A stretch of DNA of 64,000 bases from Streptomyces termitum (GCF_014650175.1 NZ_BMUL01000014.1:62001-126000); one strand, 5' to 3'; shown: positions 33,959 to 44,671, counted from the first letter of the stretch. Numbers and translations are program-made. The notes: a model not told the origin generated them from the letters alone.

Positions 33959-35395
33959 TCAGCCCAGCGAGGTCATCACGTGCTTGATGCGCGTGTAGTC
34001 CTCGAAGCCGTACGCGGAGAGGTCCTTGCCGTAGCCGGACTTCTTGAAGCCGCCGTGCGGCATCTCGGCGACCAGCGGGATGTGGGTGTTGATCCACACG
34101 CAGCCGAAGTCGAGGGCCTTGGACATGCGCATGGCGCGGGCGTGGTCCTTGGTCCAGACGGAGGAGGCGAGGGCGTACTCGACGCCGTTGGCGTACTCCA
34201 GGGCCTGGGCCTCGTCCGTGAAGGACTGGACGGTGATGACGGGGCCGAAGACCTCGTTCTGGATGATCTCGTCGTCCTGCTTCAGGCCGGAGACGACGGT
34301 GGGGGCGTAGAAGTAGCCCTTGTCGCCGACGCGGTGGCCGCCGGCCTCGACCTTGGCGTGGGCCGGGAGGCGGTCGACGAAGCCGGAGACCTGCTTGAGC
34401 TGGTTGGCGTTGTTCAGCGGGCCGTAGAGCACGTCCTCGTCGTCCGGCTGCCCGGTCTTCGTCTCGCTCGCGGCCTTGGCCAGGGCGGCGACGAACTCGT
34501 CGTGGATGGACTCGTGGACGAGGACGCGGGTGGCGGCGGTGCAGTCCTGGCCGGCGTTGAAGAAGCCGGCCGTGGCGATGTCCTCGACGGCCTTGGCGAC
34601 GTCGGTGTCCTCGAAGACGACGACGGGGGCCTTGCCGCCGAGCTCCAGGTGGACGCGCTTGACGTCCTTGGCGGCGGACTCGGCGACCTGCATGCCGGCC
34701 CGGACGGAGCCGGTGATGGAGGCCATCGCCGGGGTCGGGTGCTCGACCATGGCGCGGCCGGTGTCGCGGTCGCCGCAGACGACGTTGAAGACGCCCTTGG
34801 GGACGATCGCGCCGATGATCTCGGCCATCAGGACCGTGGAGGCGGGGGTGGTGTCCGAGGGCTTGAGGACGACCGTGTTGCCCGCGGCGAGGGCCGGGGC
34901 GAACTTCCACACGGCCATCATCATCGGGTAGTTCCACGGCGCGACCTGGGCGCAGACGCCGACCGGCTCGCGGCGGACGATGGAGGTCAGCCCCTCCATG
35001 TACTCGCCGGCGGAGCGGCCTTCGAGGAGCCGGGCGGCACCCGCGAAGAAGCGGATCTGGTCCACCATCGGCGGGATCTCCTCGCTCGCGGTGAGGGCGA
35101 CCGGCTTGCCGGTGTTCTCGACCTCGGCGGCGATGAGTTCCTCGGCGCGCTCCTCGAAGGCGTCGGCGATCTTGAGGAGCACCCGCTGGCGCTCGGACGG
35201 CGTGGTGTCGCGCCAGGCGGGGAAGGCGGCCGCGGCGGCCTCCATGGCGGCGTCGACGTCGGCCTGGCCGGAGAGCGGGGAGGTGGCGTACACCTCGCCG
35301 GTGGCCGGGTTGGTCACCTCGATGGTGCGGCCGTCGGCCGCGTCGCGGAACTCTCCGTCGATGTAGTTGCGCAGCCGGCGCAGCTCGGTGGTCAC
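33959..35395 (-). CDS. Gamma-aminobutyraldehyde dehydrogenase-type aldehyde dehydrogenase (second copy)
   Basis: A 478-aa dehydrogenase of the betaine/aminobutyraldehyde branch, closely parallel to the one at 23027. It has APWNYPMMMA, LELGGKAPVVVF (general base) and NAGQDCTAATR (nucleophilic Cys). The GTG start has GGAGGGG upstream. It is divergent from the Lrp regulator and aminotransferase at 35586-37456, suggesting it oxidises the aldehyde that the aminotransferase produces from putrescine or cadaverine (inference). Confidence 0.9.
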   Translation of the reverse strand: MTTELRRLRNYIDGEFRDAADGRTIEVTNPATGEVYATSPLSGQADVDAAMEAAAAAFPAWRDTTPSERQRVLLKIADAFEERAEELIAAEVENTGKPVALTASEEIPPMVDQIRFFAGAARLLEGRSAGEYMEGLTSIVRREPVGVCAQVAPWNYPMMMAVWKFAPALAAGNTVVLKPSDTTPASTVLMAEIIGAIVPKGVFNVVCGDRDTGRAMVEHPTPAMASITGSVRAGMQVAESAAKDVKRVHLELGGKAPVVVFEDTDVAKAVEDIATAGFFNAGQDCTAATRVLVHESIHDEFVAALAKAASETKTGQPDDEDVLYGPLNNANQLKQVSGFVDRLPAHAKVEAGGHRVGDKGYFYAPTVVSGLKQDDEIIQNEVFGPVITVQSFTDEAQALEYANGVEYALASSVWTKDHARAMRMSKALDFGCVWINTHIPLVAEMPHGGFKKSGYGKDLSAYGFEDYTRIKHVMTSLG

Positions 35396-35585
35396 TTGCC
35401 ACCCCTCCTGTCACGTTCTGTTCCGCACGGCCTTGTGCGGTCGTCCCGATGGGTGAGACACCTCAGCCTACTTGTTCGGCTGACGCTTTCAACAGTGCGA
35501 ACCCCGCGCAACTTCGGATTCGGTGAGATGAAGGCCCCCTCGCAACGAATTACATCGATCCGGGGTTGCACGACTGACCATCTCG

Positions 35586-36092
35586 GTGCACAGTGAGGAC
35601 GTGGCCAGCCGAAGCGCAGACTCCAGAACCGGAACCGGTTCGTCCCCGACGATCGATGCCGTCTCCCTGGCGATCATCGAGCAGCTCCAGCAGGACGGCC
35701 GCCGCCCCTACGCCGCGATAGGGAAGGCCGTCGGCCTCTCCGAGGCGGCCGTGCGGCAGCGCGTCCAGAAGCTCCTCGACCAGGGCGTCATGCAGATCGT
35801 CGCCGTCACCGACCCGCTCACCGTGGGACTGCGGCGACAGGCGATGGTCGGCATCCACGTCGAGGGTGACCTGGATCCGGTCGCCGACGCGCTGACGGCC
35901 ATGCCCGAATGCGAGTACGTGGTGATGACCGCGGGCTCCTTCGACCTGATGGTGGAGGTCGTCTGCGAGGACGACGACCACCTTCTGGACGTGATCAACA
36001 AGCGGATCCGCACGCTCCCCGGCGTGCGCTCCACCGAGAGCTTCGTCTACCTGAAGCTCAAGAAGCAGACCTACATGTGGGGAACCCGATAA
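35586..36092 (+). CDS. Lrp/AsnC-family transcriptional regulator
   Basis: A 168-aa feast/famine regulator. The N-terminal HTH includes IIEQLQQDGRRPYAAIGKAV and SEAAVRQRVQKLLD. The C-terminal RAM ligand domain has AMPECEYVVMTAGSFDLMVEV. Start is uncertain: GTG 35586, or GTG 35601 with GAGGAC just upstream; the first 20 residues are unconserved. It is divergent from an aldehyde dehydrogenase and 2 bases upstream of the aminotransferase, so it probably regulates both in response to an amine or amino acid. The 190-base divergent gap contains the control region; no clean dyad was identified. Confidence 0.9.
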   Translation: MHSEDVASRSADSRTGTGSSPTIDAVSLAIIEQLQQDGRRPYAAIGKAVGLSEAAVRQRVQKLLDQGVMQIVAVTDPLTVGLRRQAMVGIHVEGDLDPVADALTAMPECEYVVMTAGSFDLMVEVVCEDDDHLLDVINKRIRTLPGVRSTESFVYLKLKKQTYMWGTR

Positions 36093-36094
36093 CC

Positions 36095-37456
36095 GTGACC
36101 CAGGACCTCTCCAAGACTGCCTACGACCACCTGTGGATGCACTTCACCCGCATGTCGTCGTACGAGAACAGCCCCGTCCCCACCATCGTCCGCGGTGAGG
36201 GCACCTACATCTTCGACGACAAGGGCAAGCGCTACCTCGACGGCCTCGCCGGCCTCTTCGTGGTCAACGCCGGTCACGGCCGCAAGGAGCTGGCCGAGGT
36301 CGCGTACAAGCAGGCCCAGGAGCTCGCGTTCTTCCCCGTGTGGTCGTACGCGCACCCCAAGGCCGTCGAGCTGGCCGAGCGCCTCGCGGACTACGCCCCG
36401 GGCGACCTCAACAAGGTCTTCTTCACCACCGGTGGCGGCGAGGCCGTCGAGACCGCGTGGAAGCTCGCCAAGCAGTACTTCAAGCTCCAGGGCAAGCACA
36501 CCAAGTACAAGGTCATCTCGCGTGCGGTCGCCTACCACGGCACCCCGCAGGGCGCCCTGTCCATCACCGGTCTGCCGGCCCTGAAGGCCCCCTTCGAGCC
36601 GCTGGTCCCCGGCGCGCACAAGGTGCCGAACACCAACATCTACCGCGCCCCGATCCACGGCGACGACCCCGAGGCCTTCGGCCGCTGGGCCGCCGACCAG
36701 ATCGAGCAGCAGATCCTCTTCGAGGGCCCCGACACCGTCGCCGCCGTCTTCCTGGAGCCGGTGCAGAACGCCGGCGGCTGCTTCCCGCCGCCGCCCGGTT
36801 ACTTCCAGCGCGTCCGCGAGATCTGCGACCAGTACGACGTGCTGCTCGTCTCCGACGAGACGATCTGCGCCTTCGGCCGCCTCGGCACCATGTTCGCCTG
36901 CGACAAGTTCGGCTACGTGCCGGACATGATCACCTGCGCCAAGGGCATGACCTCGGGCTACTCCCCGATCGGCGCCTGCATCGTCTCCGACCGCATCGCG
37001 GAGCCGTTCTACAAGGGCGACAACACCTTCCTGCACGGCTACACCTTCGGCGGCCACCCGGTCTCCTCCGCCGTGGCCATCGCCAACCTCGACATCTTCG
37101 ACAAGGAGGGCCTCAACCAGCACGTCCTGGACAACGAGGGCGCCTTCCACTCGACGCTGTCGAAGCTGCACGACCTCCCGATCGTCGGCGACGTCCGCGG
37201 CAACGGCTTCTTCTACGGCATCGAGCTCGTCAAGGACAAGGCCACCAAGGAGTCCTTCAACGACGAGGAGGTGGAGCGCGTCCTGTACGGCTTCCTCTCC
37301 AAGGCGCTGTACGACGCCGGCCTGTACTGCCGCGCCGACGACCGCGGCGACCCGGTCATCCAGCTGGCCCCGCCGCTCATCGCCGACCAGGGCACCTTCG
37401 ACGAGATCGAGGGCATCCTGCGCAACGTGCTGACCGAGGCGTGGACCAAGCTCTAA
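36095..37456 (+). CDS. Class-III aminotransferase, polyamine/diamine:pyruvate type
   Basis: A 453-aa PLP enzyme. It has GGGEAVETAWKLA, the cofactor aspartate in VSDETICAFGR and the PLP lysine in TCAKGMTSGYSPIG. The sequence resembles putrescine/cadaverine-pyruvate aminotransferases (SpuC-like), which make aminobutyraldehyde directly from putrescine. The GTG start at 36095 is 3 bases after the Lrp stop, so it is co-transcribed with its presumed regulator. This is the transaminase route parallel to puuB oxidation. Confidence 0.87.
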   Translation: MTQDLSKTAYDHLWMHFTRMSSYENSPVPTIVRGEGTYIFDDKGKRYLDGLAGLFVVNAGHGRKELAEVAYKQAQELAFFPVWSYAHPKAVELAERLADYAPGDLNKVFFTTGGGEAVETAWKLAKQYFKLQGKHTKYKVISRAVAYHGTPQGALSITGLPALKAPFEPLVPGAHKVPNTNIYRAPIHGDDPEAFGRWAADQIEQQILFEGPDTVAAVFLEPVQNAGGCFPPPPGYFQRVREICDQYDVLLVSDETICAFGRLGTMFACDKFGYVPDMITCAKGMTSGYSPIGACIVSDRIAEPFYKGDNTFLHGYTFGGHPVSSAVAIANLDIFDKEGLNQHVLDNEGAFHSTLSKLHDLPIVGDVRGNGFFYGIELVKDKATKESFNDEEVERVLYGFLSKALYDAGLYCRADDRGDPVIQLAPPLIADQGTFDEIEGILRNVLTEAWTKL

Positions 37457-37476
37457 AAAGCCGCACCTCCAGGCAC

Positions 37477-37549
37477 CACGCCGCCCTCACGGCGTGACCC
37501 CACGGCCCGGGCGTGCCGCCATCCGAGTGGATGGCGGCGGCCCGGGCCG
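37477..37549 (+). terminator. Double hairpin terminator after the aminotransferase
   Basis: A first stem (CACGCCG / CGGCGTG, 37477-37496) is followed by a long imperfect stem, 37503-37524 with 37529-37549, built of CGGCCCGGGC...GCCGCCATCC and its complement around a GAGT loop. Confidence 0.75.
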
Positions 37550-37657
37550 CGTGCCGTGCGTACAACCCGATCCGAATACCTACGGTGCCCAGTGACCGAC
37601 AGGCCCGGTCCTCGTTCCCCCGGACGGGGGAACGCAAGAATCGGATCCGACATCGAG

Positions 37658-38395
37658 GTGTACGCGATGGCCCCACCGGACAACGACGTGCTCTGGGCGC
37701 GTTCCCTGCACTGCACCCTCGGCGGCACGGAGGCCCTCAGCGGCGTCTCCCTCGGCGTCCGCGAGGGCGAGATCCTCGCCGTGACCGGCCCCCGGGGCAG
37801 CGGCAAGACCACCCTCCTGCGCTGCCTCTCCGGCGAACTGCCCGTCCGCCAGGGCGAGGTCTGGTTCAACAGCGCCCCCGTCCACACCCTCGCCCCCGCC
37901 GCCCGCGAACGCCTCCGCCGCGAACGCTTCGGCTGGATCGGCCCCGAGCCCTGCCTCGTCCCCGAGCTCACCGCCTGGGAGAACGCCGCCCTCCCCCTGC
38001 TGCTGCGCAAGGTCCCCGGCCGCGCCGCCCGGGCCGCCGCCGCCGAGTGGCTGGACCGCCTCGACATCGGCGCCGCCGCCCGCACCCGCCCGCACGGCCT
38101 CACCCACGCCCAGCGCCAGCGGGTCGCCGTCGCCCGCGCGCTCGTCGCCGCCCCCACCGTCCTCTTCGCCGACGAGCCCACCGCCGCCCTGCACCGGGCC
38201 GACGGCGCGCAGGTGCTCCGCACCCTCACCGCCGCCGCCCGCTCGCACGGCATCACCGTGCTCCTCGCCACCCACGACGACGAGGTCGCGGCGCTCGCCG
38301 ACCGCACGGTCACCCTGCTCGACGGACACCGGGCCGGCAGCGTGCCGCCCGCCTCGGGGGCGGAGGGCGTCGCCGCGTGCTCGCTCTCCGTCTAG
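37658..38395 (+). CDS. ABC transporter ATP-binding protein with atypical signature motif
   Basis: A 245-aa (from GTG 37658) ABC ATPase. Walker A GPRGSGKTT, Walker B VLFADEPTAAL and H-loop LATHDDE are present. The family signature LSGGQ is replaced by LTHAQRQRVAVARAL. Starts are ambiguous: GTG 37658, ATG 37667 (GAGG upstream), or GTG 37592, which lies 5 bases after a TACGGT box and would be leaderless. It overlaps the following membrane protein by 19 bases, so the pair acts as one LolD/FtsX-like unit of unknown substrate. Confidence 0.8.
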   Translation: MYAMAPPDNDVLWARSLHCTLGGTEALSGVSLGVREGEILAVTGPRGSGKTTLLRCLSGELPVRQGEVWFNSAPVHTLAPAARERLRRERFGWIGPEPCLVPELTAWENAALPLLLRKVPGRAARAAAAEWLDRLDIGAAARTRPHGLTHAQRQRVAVARALVAAPTVLFADEPTAALHRADGAQVLRTLTAAARSHGITVLLATHDDEVAALADRTVTLLDGHRAGSVPPASGAEGVAACSLSV

Positions 38396-39525
38396 TCCGC
38401 GGCTCCCACCCGCTCGTGCAGCTGCGGCGGCTCGCCGTCGCCGCCGCCTCCGCCGCCGCGGGCTTCCTCCTCCTGTGCACCCTCGGCCACGCCGCGGGCC
38501 ACCCCGAGGACGCCGCCGCCTCCACGCTGCGGCTGCTGTGGTGCGTGCTGCCGATCGCCGCCACCGTCCAGTTCGCCGTCGCCACCGCCCGTACCGACCC
38601 GGCCGCCCGGCCCCCGACCGGCCTCTCCTCGGTCGGCCTCGGACCGGCCCGGCGCACCGCCCTCGCCGCCGCCTCCACCGCCGCCGCCTGCCTCCTCGGC
38701 TCGGCCCTCGCCCTCCTCCTCTACCTGCACCTGCGCGGCGACGTCACCGGCCTCCCCCTCGACGGCGCGGCCGGCGGCCTGCTCGCCGCCGACCGGCCGC
38801 TCCCGCTGGCCGCCGCCCTCACCCTCCTCGCGATCGTGCCGGTGACCGCCGCCGTCGCCGCCGGACTCGCCCTGCGGCCCCGGCCCGGCACCCCGGCGCC
38901 CGAGGGCGCGGCCCGGCCGGTCCCCGCCGGACTGCCCTGGGGCGTCGCCCTGGTCGCCGCCGGACTCGCCGTGGAGACGTACGCGGCCCGGGGCGGCGGC
39001 GACGGCGTCACCCTGCCCGGCCGCCTCGACGGCTCCCCCGCCGGCGTACTGGCCGGCTGGGTCCTCACCGCGATCGGCCTCGCCCTCGCCGGCCCCGGCC
39101 TCACCCACCTGTGCGGACGGGCCCTGCAATCCTTCCGGCCCGGCGCCGTACGGCTGCTCGCCGGCCGGGTCCTGACCGACGAGGCCACCCGGATCGGCCG
39201 CCCCCTCGGCGTGGTCTGCGCGGTCCTCTCCGGCAGCCTCGCCGCCACCCGGCTGTACGCCTCCGGGGACGGCGCCGCCGCCTTCGGACCGCTCACCGGG
39301 CTCGGCGCCGGCGTCGTCCTGGCCTGCACCCTGGCGACCCTGCTGACCGCCGCCCTGGAGTCCCGGCAGTGCCGGGCCCACACCGTCGAGGCGCTGGCCC
39401 GGCTCGGCGCCCCGCCGACCGTGCTGCGCACCACCGCCCTGGTCCGCACGGCCGCGCTCCTCGCCGTCTTCCTGCCCCTGACCTGGCTGGTCGGCGAACT
39501 GGCCGCGCTCCCCCTGACCTCCTGA
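38377..39525 (+). CDS. Membrane subunit paired with the atypical ABC ATPase
   Basis: A 382-aa polytopic protein with about eight hydrophobic segments, very Ala/Leu-rich (for example RLAVAAASAAAGFLLLCTLGHA, AAASTAAACLLGSALALLLYL). It resembles the halved FtsX/MacB-type permeases of Streptomyces and has no recognisable soluble domain. The GTG start lies inside the ATPase gene, with GGAGGG nine bases upstream. The substrate is unknown; lipid, peptide or antibiotic export are possible. Confidence 0.75.
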   Translation: MLALRLVRGSHPLVQLRRLAVAAASAAAGFLLLCTLGHAAGHPEDAAASTLRLLWCVLPIAATVQFAVATARTDPAARPPTGLSSVGLGPARRTALAAASTAAACLLGSALALLLYLHLRGDVTGLPLDGAAGGLLAADRPLPLAAALTLLAIVPVTAAVAAGLALRPRPGTPAPEGAARPVPAGLPWGVALVAAGLAVETYAARGGGDGVTLPGRLDGSPAGVLAGWVLTAIGLALAGPGLTHLCGRALQSFRPGAVRLLAGRVLTDEATRIGRPLGVVCAVLSGSLAATRLYASGDGAAAFGPLTGLGAGVVLACTLATLLTAALESRQCRAHTVEALARLGAPPTVLRTTALVRTAALLAVFLPLTWLVGELAALPLTS

Positions 39526-39540
39526 CCCGGCACTCCCCCC

Positions 39541-39574
39541 GAAGGCCCCGGCGGACCCCTCCGCCGGGGCCTTC
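39541..39574 (+). terminator. Perfect 15-bp hairpin terminator
   Basis: GAAGGCCCCGGCGGA and its exact complement around a CCCC loop, 15 bases after the membrane-protein stop. Confidence 0.85.
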
Positions 39575-39639
39575 GCACGCGCCCCGCGCCCGGGAAAAGG
39601 CCGTGCGCGACCGGCCGCGCCGGGGGCAGAATCCGGCCG

Positions 39640-40793
39640 GTGGACGTCTTCATCTGCGCGGGCTGCGGAGCCCGCCTGACCTGCCCGGTCGAGCGGGTCG
39701 CCCTCCCCGTCGAGATCCGCTACCGCGGCGGGCACCACTGGATGCCGCCGCTCATGGCCCCGGGCACCTACGCCGTCGACCCCGAACCCTCCGGCCTCCC
39801 GTGGCGGAGCTGGGAGGACGCCGGGGAGGCCGGGGCCGCCGCCGCGGGGGTGCACGCCCCCGTGTGGACGCTCTCCCTCGGCGCCCGGAACCGGATCGTC
39901 CTCTCCCCCGGCGACACCCGGGGCACCCGGCTGCTGCCCGAACGGTCCGGCGACTCCTGCCTGGGCGTGGTCGGCGGCGACGCGCCCAACCTGGTGTGCG
40001 CCGCCTGCGGCCTCGGTGTCGGCTCCCGCGAGGACGACTGCGGGGTGTGGAACACCGTCCGGTACGAGCCCCACGCCGTCGTCCGGCACCCCCTCGGCCG
40101 CCCCGCGCCACCGCCGGAGCCGGTCCGGCCCACCCCGCCCCTCGACCCCGACGGCGGCTGGAACGTCCGCTGGCAGGCGGCGGCCGGGACCGCCCTCGCC
40201 CATCTCCTCGCCGCCTCCGGCGGCACCGCCCCCGACCTCCCCGAGGGCCCCCTCACCGCGTTCCTCGGCCGCGACCTCGCCCGGCTCCTCCCGCCCGGCC
40301 CGCCCGCCCTGCGGGTCGCCCTCGCCGGACCGGGCCTGCCCGCCGGGGACGCCGACCTCGTCCTCGTACCGCTCCATCCGCGCACCGGACGGCCCTGGTC
40401 ACCGCCCGGCGGCGCCGTCCCGGTCGGGCTGCCCGCCGACGTCTGGGCACACCTAGGGCGTTTCTTTCGGATCAGGCCAGGCTCGCGGGCCCTGGCACGC
40501 ACACTCGCCGCGTTGTCGTCGGTCGACATGGCTCCGCCATGCCTCCCTCCTCCGCCTTGCGAGCGCACGCACCAGACCCCGCTCCCTGATCTGGCCCGAT
40601 CCGAAAGAAACGCCCTAGCCCTGCCGCCCGAGACCTCGCCGATGCCGGTCTCCGGCCGCCCGCCGGCCGGGGTGCTGCGCGACGACTACCCGCTGCCCGA
40701 CCGGCCCCTCCAGCGCTTCCACCCCGACCGCGGCACGCTCCGGCACGTGCTGGCCCGGCTGCCCGAGGTCCGCGAGCCCTGGCTGCGCGCCCT

Positions 40794-40809
<16 letters not shown>
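39640..40809 (+). CDS. Unknown CxxC-rich protein interrupted in frame by a MITE-like element
   Basis: A 389-aa protein of unknown function. Two CxxC pairs (CAGCGA near residue 6; CAACGL near residue 125) suggest a zinc ribbon, with PWSPPG and a C-terminal DYPLPDRPLQRFHPDRGTLRHVL block. Codons 272-325 are supplied by an inserted 162-bp inverted-repeat element (40454-40617). Without it the frame would read AHLALPPETSP and give 335 residues. The insertion is a multiple of three and stop-free in this frame, so the gene stays open. Whether the product still folds is unknown. The GTG start is weakly supported. The end overlaps the convergent thiQ by 16 bases. Confidence 0.7.
40454..40617. mobile_element. 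MITE-like non-autonomous insertion with 27-bp terminal inverted repeats
   Basis: The left end TAGGGCGTTTCTTTCGGATC (continuing AGGCCAG, 40454-40480) is repeated inverted at 40591-40617 with one mismatch in 27 bases. Flanking CTAG/CTAG (40453-40456 and 40615-40618) looks like a duplicated target, giving a 162-base net insertion. The interior has a CATGGCTCCGCCATG palindrome and no transposase. From memory, the ends and CTAG/TA target suit IS5-type (or IS630-type) elements of Streptomyces. Confidence 0.8.
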
Positions 40810-41830
<1,021 letters not shown>

Positions 41831-41831
<1 letters not shown>

Positions 41832-43486
41832 CAGAACTCCCCGGTGGTCCGGTCGCTGCGCAGCCGTTCGAGCAGCAGCAGGCAGACCGCGCACACCACC
41901 ATCAGAATCGTCGACAGGGCCATCGCCTGCCCGTGGTTGAGTTCGCCCGGCCGGCCGAGCAGCCGGGCCACCGCCACCGGCAGGGTCGGGCTGTCGGGCC
42001 GGGCGATGAAGACGGTCGCGCCGAACTCGCCGAGCGAGACCGCGAAGGCGAACCCGGCCGCGATCAGCAGCGCCCGCCGCACCAGCGGCAGGTCCACCTC
42101 CCGCCAGGCCCGCCACGGCGACGCCCCGAGCACCGCCGCCGCCTCCCGCAGCCGCTCGTCCACCGCCCGCAGCACCGGCAGCATGGTCCGTACGACGAAG
42201 GGCACGCCGACCAGCGCCTGCGCGAGCGGCACCAGGATCCAGGAGGCCCGCAGGTCGAGCGGCGGCTCGTCCAGCGTGATCAGGAAGCCGAAGCCGACGG
42301 TCACCGCCGACACCCCGAGCGGCAGCATCAGCAGCGCGTCGAAGCCCCGCGTCAGCCGCCCGGCCCGCCGGGTCAGGGCCGCCGCCGCGAGCCCGCCGAC
42401 CACCACCGCGACGGCCGTCGCGGCGACCGCGTACCGCAGCGAGTTCCCGATCGCCTCCAGCGGCGGCACCAGGAAGGTCCCGGCCTCGTCGAGGGAGCCC
42501 AGCGCCCGGTAGTAGCGCAGCCCGTACCCCTCCGGGGTGGCGAAGGAGCGCTCCACCAGGACGCCGAGCGGCAGCAGGATCAGCACCGCCGCCGAGGCCA
42601 GCACCCCGCCGAGCAGCGCCCACTGCCCGGCGCCGCGCGGCCGGCGCGCGGTCAGCTCCGGCGGCACCAGCCGCAGCGCGGTCTCCCGCCGCCGCGCCGT
42701 CCGGGCGTGCACGGCGAGGATCGCGCCGACCGCCGCGAACTGCGTCAGGGTCAGCACGGCCGCCGTCCGCAGGTCGAGCAGCCGGGCCGTCTGCCGGTAG
42801 ATCTCCGCCTCCAGCGTCGTGTACGCGTCCCCGCCGAGGATCTGCACGACGCCGAACGACGTGAAGGTGAAGAGGAAGACCATCAGCGCGGCGGCCGACA
42901 CCGCCGGCACCAGCGCGGGCAGCGTCACCGTCCGCCACGCCGTCCACCGGGAGGCGCCCAGCACCCGGGCCGCCTCCTCCTGGCGCGGGTCGAGCTGCGC
43001 CCACAGTCCGCCGACGGTCCGGACGACGACCGCGTAGTTGAAGAAGACGTGCGCGAGGAGGATCGCCCACACGGTGCTGTCGAGCCGCAGCCCCCACAGC
43101 TGGTCGGTGAACCCGCCGCGGCCCAGCAGCGCCAGGAACGCGGTGCCGACCAGCACCGTCGGCAGCACGAAGGGCACGGTGACGACGGCCCGCAGCACGT
43201 TCTTGCCGGGGAAGTCGAAGCGGGCGAAGACGTACGCCCCCGGCAGCGCGACCAGCAGCGTCAGCCCGGTGGAGGCCGCCGCCTGCCAGACGGTGAAGCC
43301 CAGCACGTCCAGGATCTCCGGCCGGCCCAGGGTGGCGCCGATCGCCCCGAGGTCCCACGCGCCGTCCGGCCGCAGGCCCCGCTCCACGATCGACGCCACG
43401 GGCCAGGCGAAGAAGAGGCCGAAGAACGCGACGGGCAGGACCATCAGGCCCAGCCGCGCCGCGCTCCCCCTCACGTCGCGGCTCAC
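41831..43486 (-). CDS. thiP: Thiamine ABC transporter permease (fused two-domain)
   Basis: A 551-aa permease with two six-helix MetI-like domains in tandem, typical of ThiP/FbpB. Two EAA loops are seen: EEAARVLGASRWTAWRTVTLP and REAAAVLGASPWRAWREVDLP. The start is the GTG at 43486 (VSRDVRG) overlapping the thiB stop by 4 bases. It transports thiamine or its phosphates across the membrane with thiQ and thiB. Confidence 0.9.
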
Positions 43487-44577
43487 TTGAGGAGCGACGA
43501 CCACTGCTGGATCCACGCCTCGCGCTTCTCGGCGATCTTCGCGGGCTCCACGGTCTCCGGCTTCTCCACGACCACGCCGTGCTTCGTGAACAGCTCGGGC
43601 AGCGCCGCGTCCTTGGCGACCGGGTTGACGAACATCTGGAGCGGCATGTCGTCCTGGAACTTCTTCGAGATCAGGAAGTCGATCAGCGCCTTGCCGCCCT
43701 CGGGGTTCTTCGCCCCCTTCAGCAGGCCCGCGAACTCGATCTGCCGGAAGCAGGTGCCGGCGGACACCCCGGTGGGGGCCTCCTTCGGCTGCGGCTCGGC
43801 GTACAGCACCTCCACCGGCGGGCTGGAGGCGTAGGAGACGACCAGCGGCCGGTCGCCCTTGGCCGTCCTGCCGCCGGCCGAGCCGGAGAACTCCTCGTTG
43901 TAGGCGAGCTCCCAGCTGTCGACGGTCTTCACGCCGTTGGCCTTGAGCTTCTTCCAGTAGTCCGGCCAGCCGTCGTCGCCGTACTTCGCGACGGTGCCGA
44001 GGAGGAAGCCGAGGCCCGGGGAGGACCGCTCGGGGTTCTCCACCACGAGGAGGTCCTTGTAGGCGGGCTTCGCCAGGTCGTCGAAGGTCTGCGGCGGCGC
44101 GAGCTTCTTGTCCGCGAAGTACTTCTTGTCGTAGTTGACGCAGATGTCGCCGGTGTCGACCGGGGTGACCCGGTTCTCCTTGTCGAGGCGGAAGGTGTCG
44201 GGCACCCGGTCCACGCCCTTCGCCTCGTACGGCACGAAGATGCCGTTGTCGAGGGCGCGGGAGAGCAGGGTGTTGTCGACGCCGAAGAAGACGTCGCCCT
44301 GCGGAGAGCCCTTGGTGAGGATCTCCTTGTTGACGGCCTCGCCGGCGTCCCCGGACTTGAGCACCTTGACGGTGAAGCCGGTCCGCTTCGTGAACTCCGC
44401 CAGCACCTCCTTGGAGGCGTTGAAGGAGTCGTGGCTGACGAGCGTCACGGTCTTCGGGGCGGGCCCGTCGGTCTTGCCGGTGGCCTCGCGGGCCTCCTCG
44501 GTGAAGCCGCAGCCGGCGAGGGCGGTGACGCCCAGCGCGGCGGCGACCGCGGCGGCGGCGGCCTTCCTGACGTTCAT
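43483..44577 (-). CDS. thiB: Thiamine ABC transporter substrate-binding lipoprotein
   Basis: A 364-aa binding protein with lipoprotein signal and lipobox LAGC at about residue 23. ThiB-type motifs include VTLVSHDSFNAS, GDVFFGVDNTLLSRALD, VENPERSSPGLGFLLGT and VVSYASSPPVEVLY. The strong Shine-Dalgarno AGGAGG lies 10 bases before the ATG. The leader carries a TPP riboswitch (44672-44765) and a large hairpin, so expression should fall when thiamine diphosphate is plentiful. Confidence 0.93.
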   Translation of the reverse strand: MNVRKAAAAAVAAALGVTALAGCGFTEEAREATGKTDGPAPKTVTLVSHDSFNASKEVLAEFTKRTGFTVKVLKSGDAGEAVNKEILTKGSPQGDVFFGVDNTLLSRALDNGIFVPYEAKGVDRVPDTFRLDKENRVTPVDTGDICVNYDKKYFADKKLAPPQTFDDLAKPAYKDLLVVENPERSSPGLGFLLGTVAKYGDDGWPDYWKKLKANGVKTVDSWELAYNEEFSGSAGGRTAKGDRPLVVSYASSPPVEVLYAEPQPKEAPTGVSAGTCFRQIEFAGLLKGAKNPEGGKALIDFLISKKFQDDMPLQMFVNPVAKDAALPELFTKHGVVVEKPETVEPAKIAEKREAWIQQWSSLLK

Positions 44578-44615
44578 GCGGTGTGGTCCTCCTGGGTGGG
44601 TCCAGGAAGAGACGC

Positions 44616-44653
44616 GGCCCCGCCGCGTCCGGGAATCCGGGCGCGGCGGGGCG
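44616..44653 (-). terminator. Expression-platform hairpin between TPP riboswitch and thiB
   Basis: On the minus strand GCCCCGCCGCG-CCCGG pairs with CCGG-ACGCGGCGGGGC around ATTC, forming a very stable stem downstream of the aptamer and about 40 bases before thiB. It probably acts as the regulated terminator. Confidence 0.65.
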
Positions 44654-44671
44654 CAACAGCTCGAGTCACTA

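Noticed and set aside
40454..40617. Palindromic element considered as a terminator or CRISPR unit
   Set aside because: It lies within a reading frame, ends are long and separated, there is a target-like duplication, and no repeated spacers exist.
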